A stretch of DNA of 6,590 bases from an uncultured Collinsella sp. (GTDB lineage Bacteria > Actinomycetota > Coriobacteriia > Coriobacteriales > Coriobacteriaceae). The stretch is taken from NCBI GenBank assembly GCA_902465465.1, contig CABQNF010000057.1:1-6590 (forward strand), given 5' to 3'. The position numbers were made by a program, and so were the translations under genes. The notes under the pieces are model-generated. The model had not been told where the DNA came from, did not search any database, and worked only from the letters and a program-made list of their open reading frames with translations. This document shows, piece after piece, positions 6,354 to 6,590 of the stretch (positions are counted from its first letter, which is position 1; every line of letters begins with the position of its first letter).

Positions 6354-6590
6354 ATGTCTACGTTTTTGAATGCCAGCCCCATCTTTGGGCCCGTTCGCAG
6401 CCGTCGCCTCGGTCTCTCGCTCGGCGTCAACATGATGCCGGCCAGCGGCAAAATCTGCACGTTCGACTGCATTTACTGCGAAAACGGCCTCAATGCCGAG
6501 CGCCCCTGCCATGAGCCGTACAACACAGCTGCCGTGGTACTCGACGCGCTCGAGGCAAAGCTGCGCGAGATGGCAGCCGAAGGCGAGCTC
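6354..6590 (+). CDS. Radical SAM protein, 5' end only
   Basis: The first 79 residues of a radical SAM enzyme whose gene leaves the window on the right without a stop. The start MSTFLNASPIFGPVRSRRLGLSLGVN (written here from position 6354) has the block I-F-G-P-V-x-S-R-R-L-G-x-S-L-G-V-N, which I associate with a COG0731-like group of uncharacterised radical SAM oxidoreductases. The iron-sulfur cluster motif CxxxCxxC follows directly as C-T-F-D-C-I-Y-C (35-42 from this start). Such proteins bind a 4Fe-4S cluster and S-adenosylmethionine in the cytoplasm; the reaction for this group is not known to me. ATG 6348, two codons upstream, is the alternative start but is too close to the ribosome binding site. 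It is divergent from the hydrolase gene and has its own likely promoter. Confidence 0.9.
   Translation, partial: MSTFLNASPIFGPVRSRRLGLSLGVNMMPASGKICTFDCIYCENGLNAERPCHEPYNTAAVVLDALEAKLREMAAEGEL

Noticed and set aside
6213..6512. A 99-codon minus-strand frame in the divergent intergenic region and radical SAM gene
   Set aside because: It is antisense to the CxxxCxxC-bearing start of the radical SAM gene and has no family features.

Overview
The window looks like chromosomal DNA of a high-GC gut actinobacterium of the class Coriobacteriia, most likely Collinsella or a close relative. That is an inference from base composition, codon use and the kinds of protein encoded; no rRNA or marker gene is present to prove it. 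I see no insertion sequence, phage gene, tRNA, rRNA or CRISPR array. It reads as ordinary core or near-core genome, with one unusual signalling operon.

Left third (1-2820, plus strand): the 3' part of an operon for import of a polar amino acid by an ABC transporter. It holds the end of one permease, a second permease overlapping it by 4 nt (ATGA), and an ATPase. Ten bases further on is a class I glutamine-amidotransferase-like hydrolase of the PuuD/peptidase C26 type. A strong hairpin terminator closes the operon at 2774-2814. The substrate-binding protein expected for such a transporter would lie left of the window. Co-transcription with the gamma-glutamyl hydrolase suggests the imported substrate is glutamate, glutamine or a gamma-glutamyl compound.

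Middle (2858-5330, minus strand): a two-gene signalling operon, 24 nt apart, converging on the transporter operon. The promoter-proximal gene encodes a 626-residue protein with a Cys-bearing N-terminal region, a degenerate GGDEF domain (GCDKF) that keeps an RxxD inhibitory-site motif, a receiver domain and an intact HD-GYP domain. The second gene encodes a stand-alone 118-residue HPt protein. Together they look like the output end of a phosphorelay controlling cyclic-di-GMP breakdown, with the sensor kinase elsewhere. The 211-nt leader and promoter region upstream carries two inverted repeats.

Right end (5331-6590): a minus-strand alpha/beta hydrolase and, divergent from it, the start of a plus-strand radical SAM protein that runs off the window. 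Their 225-nt shared intergenic region carries an 8-bp dyad just upstream of an extended -10-like box, and a TTGTTAACA word also found upstream of the HD-GYP gene.
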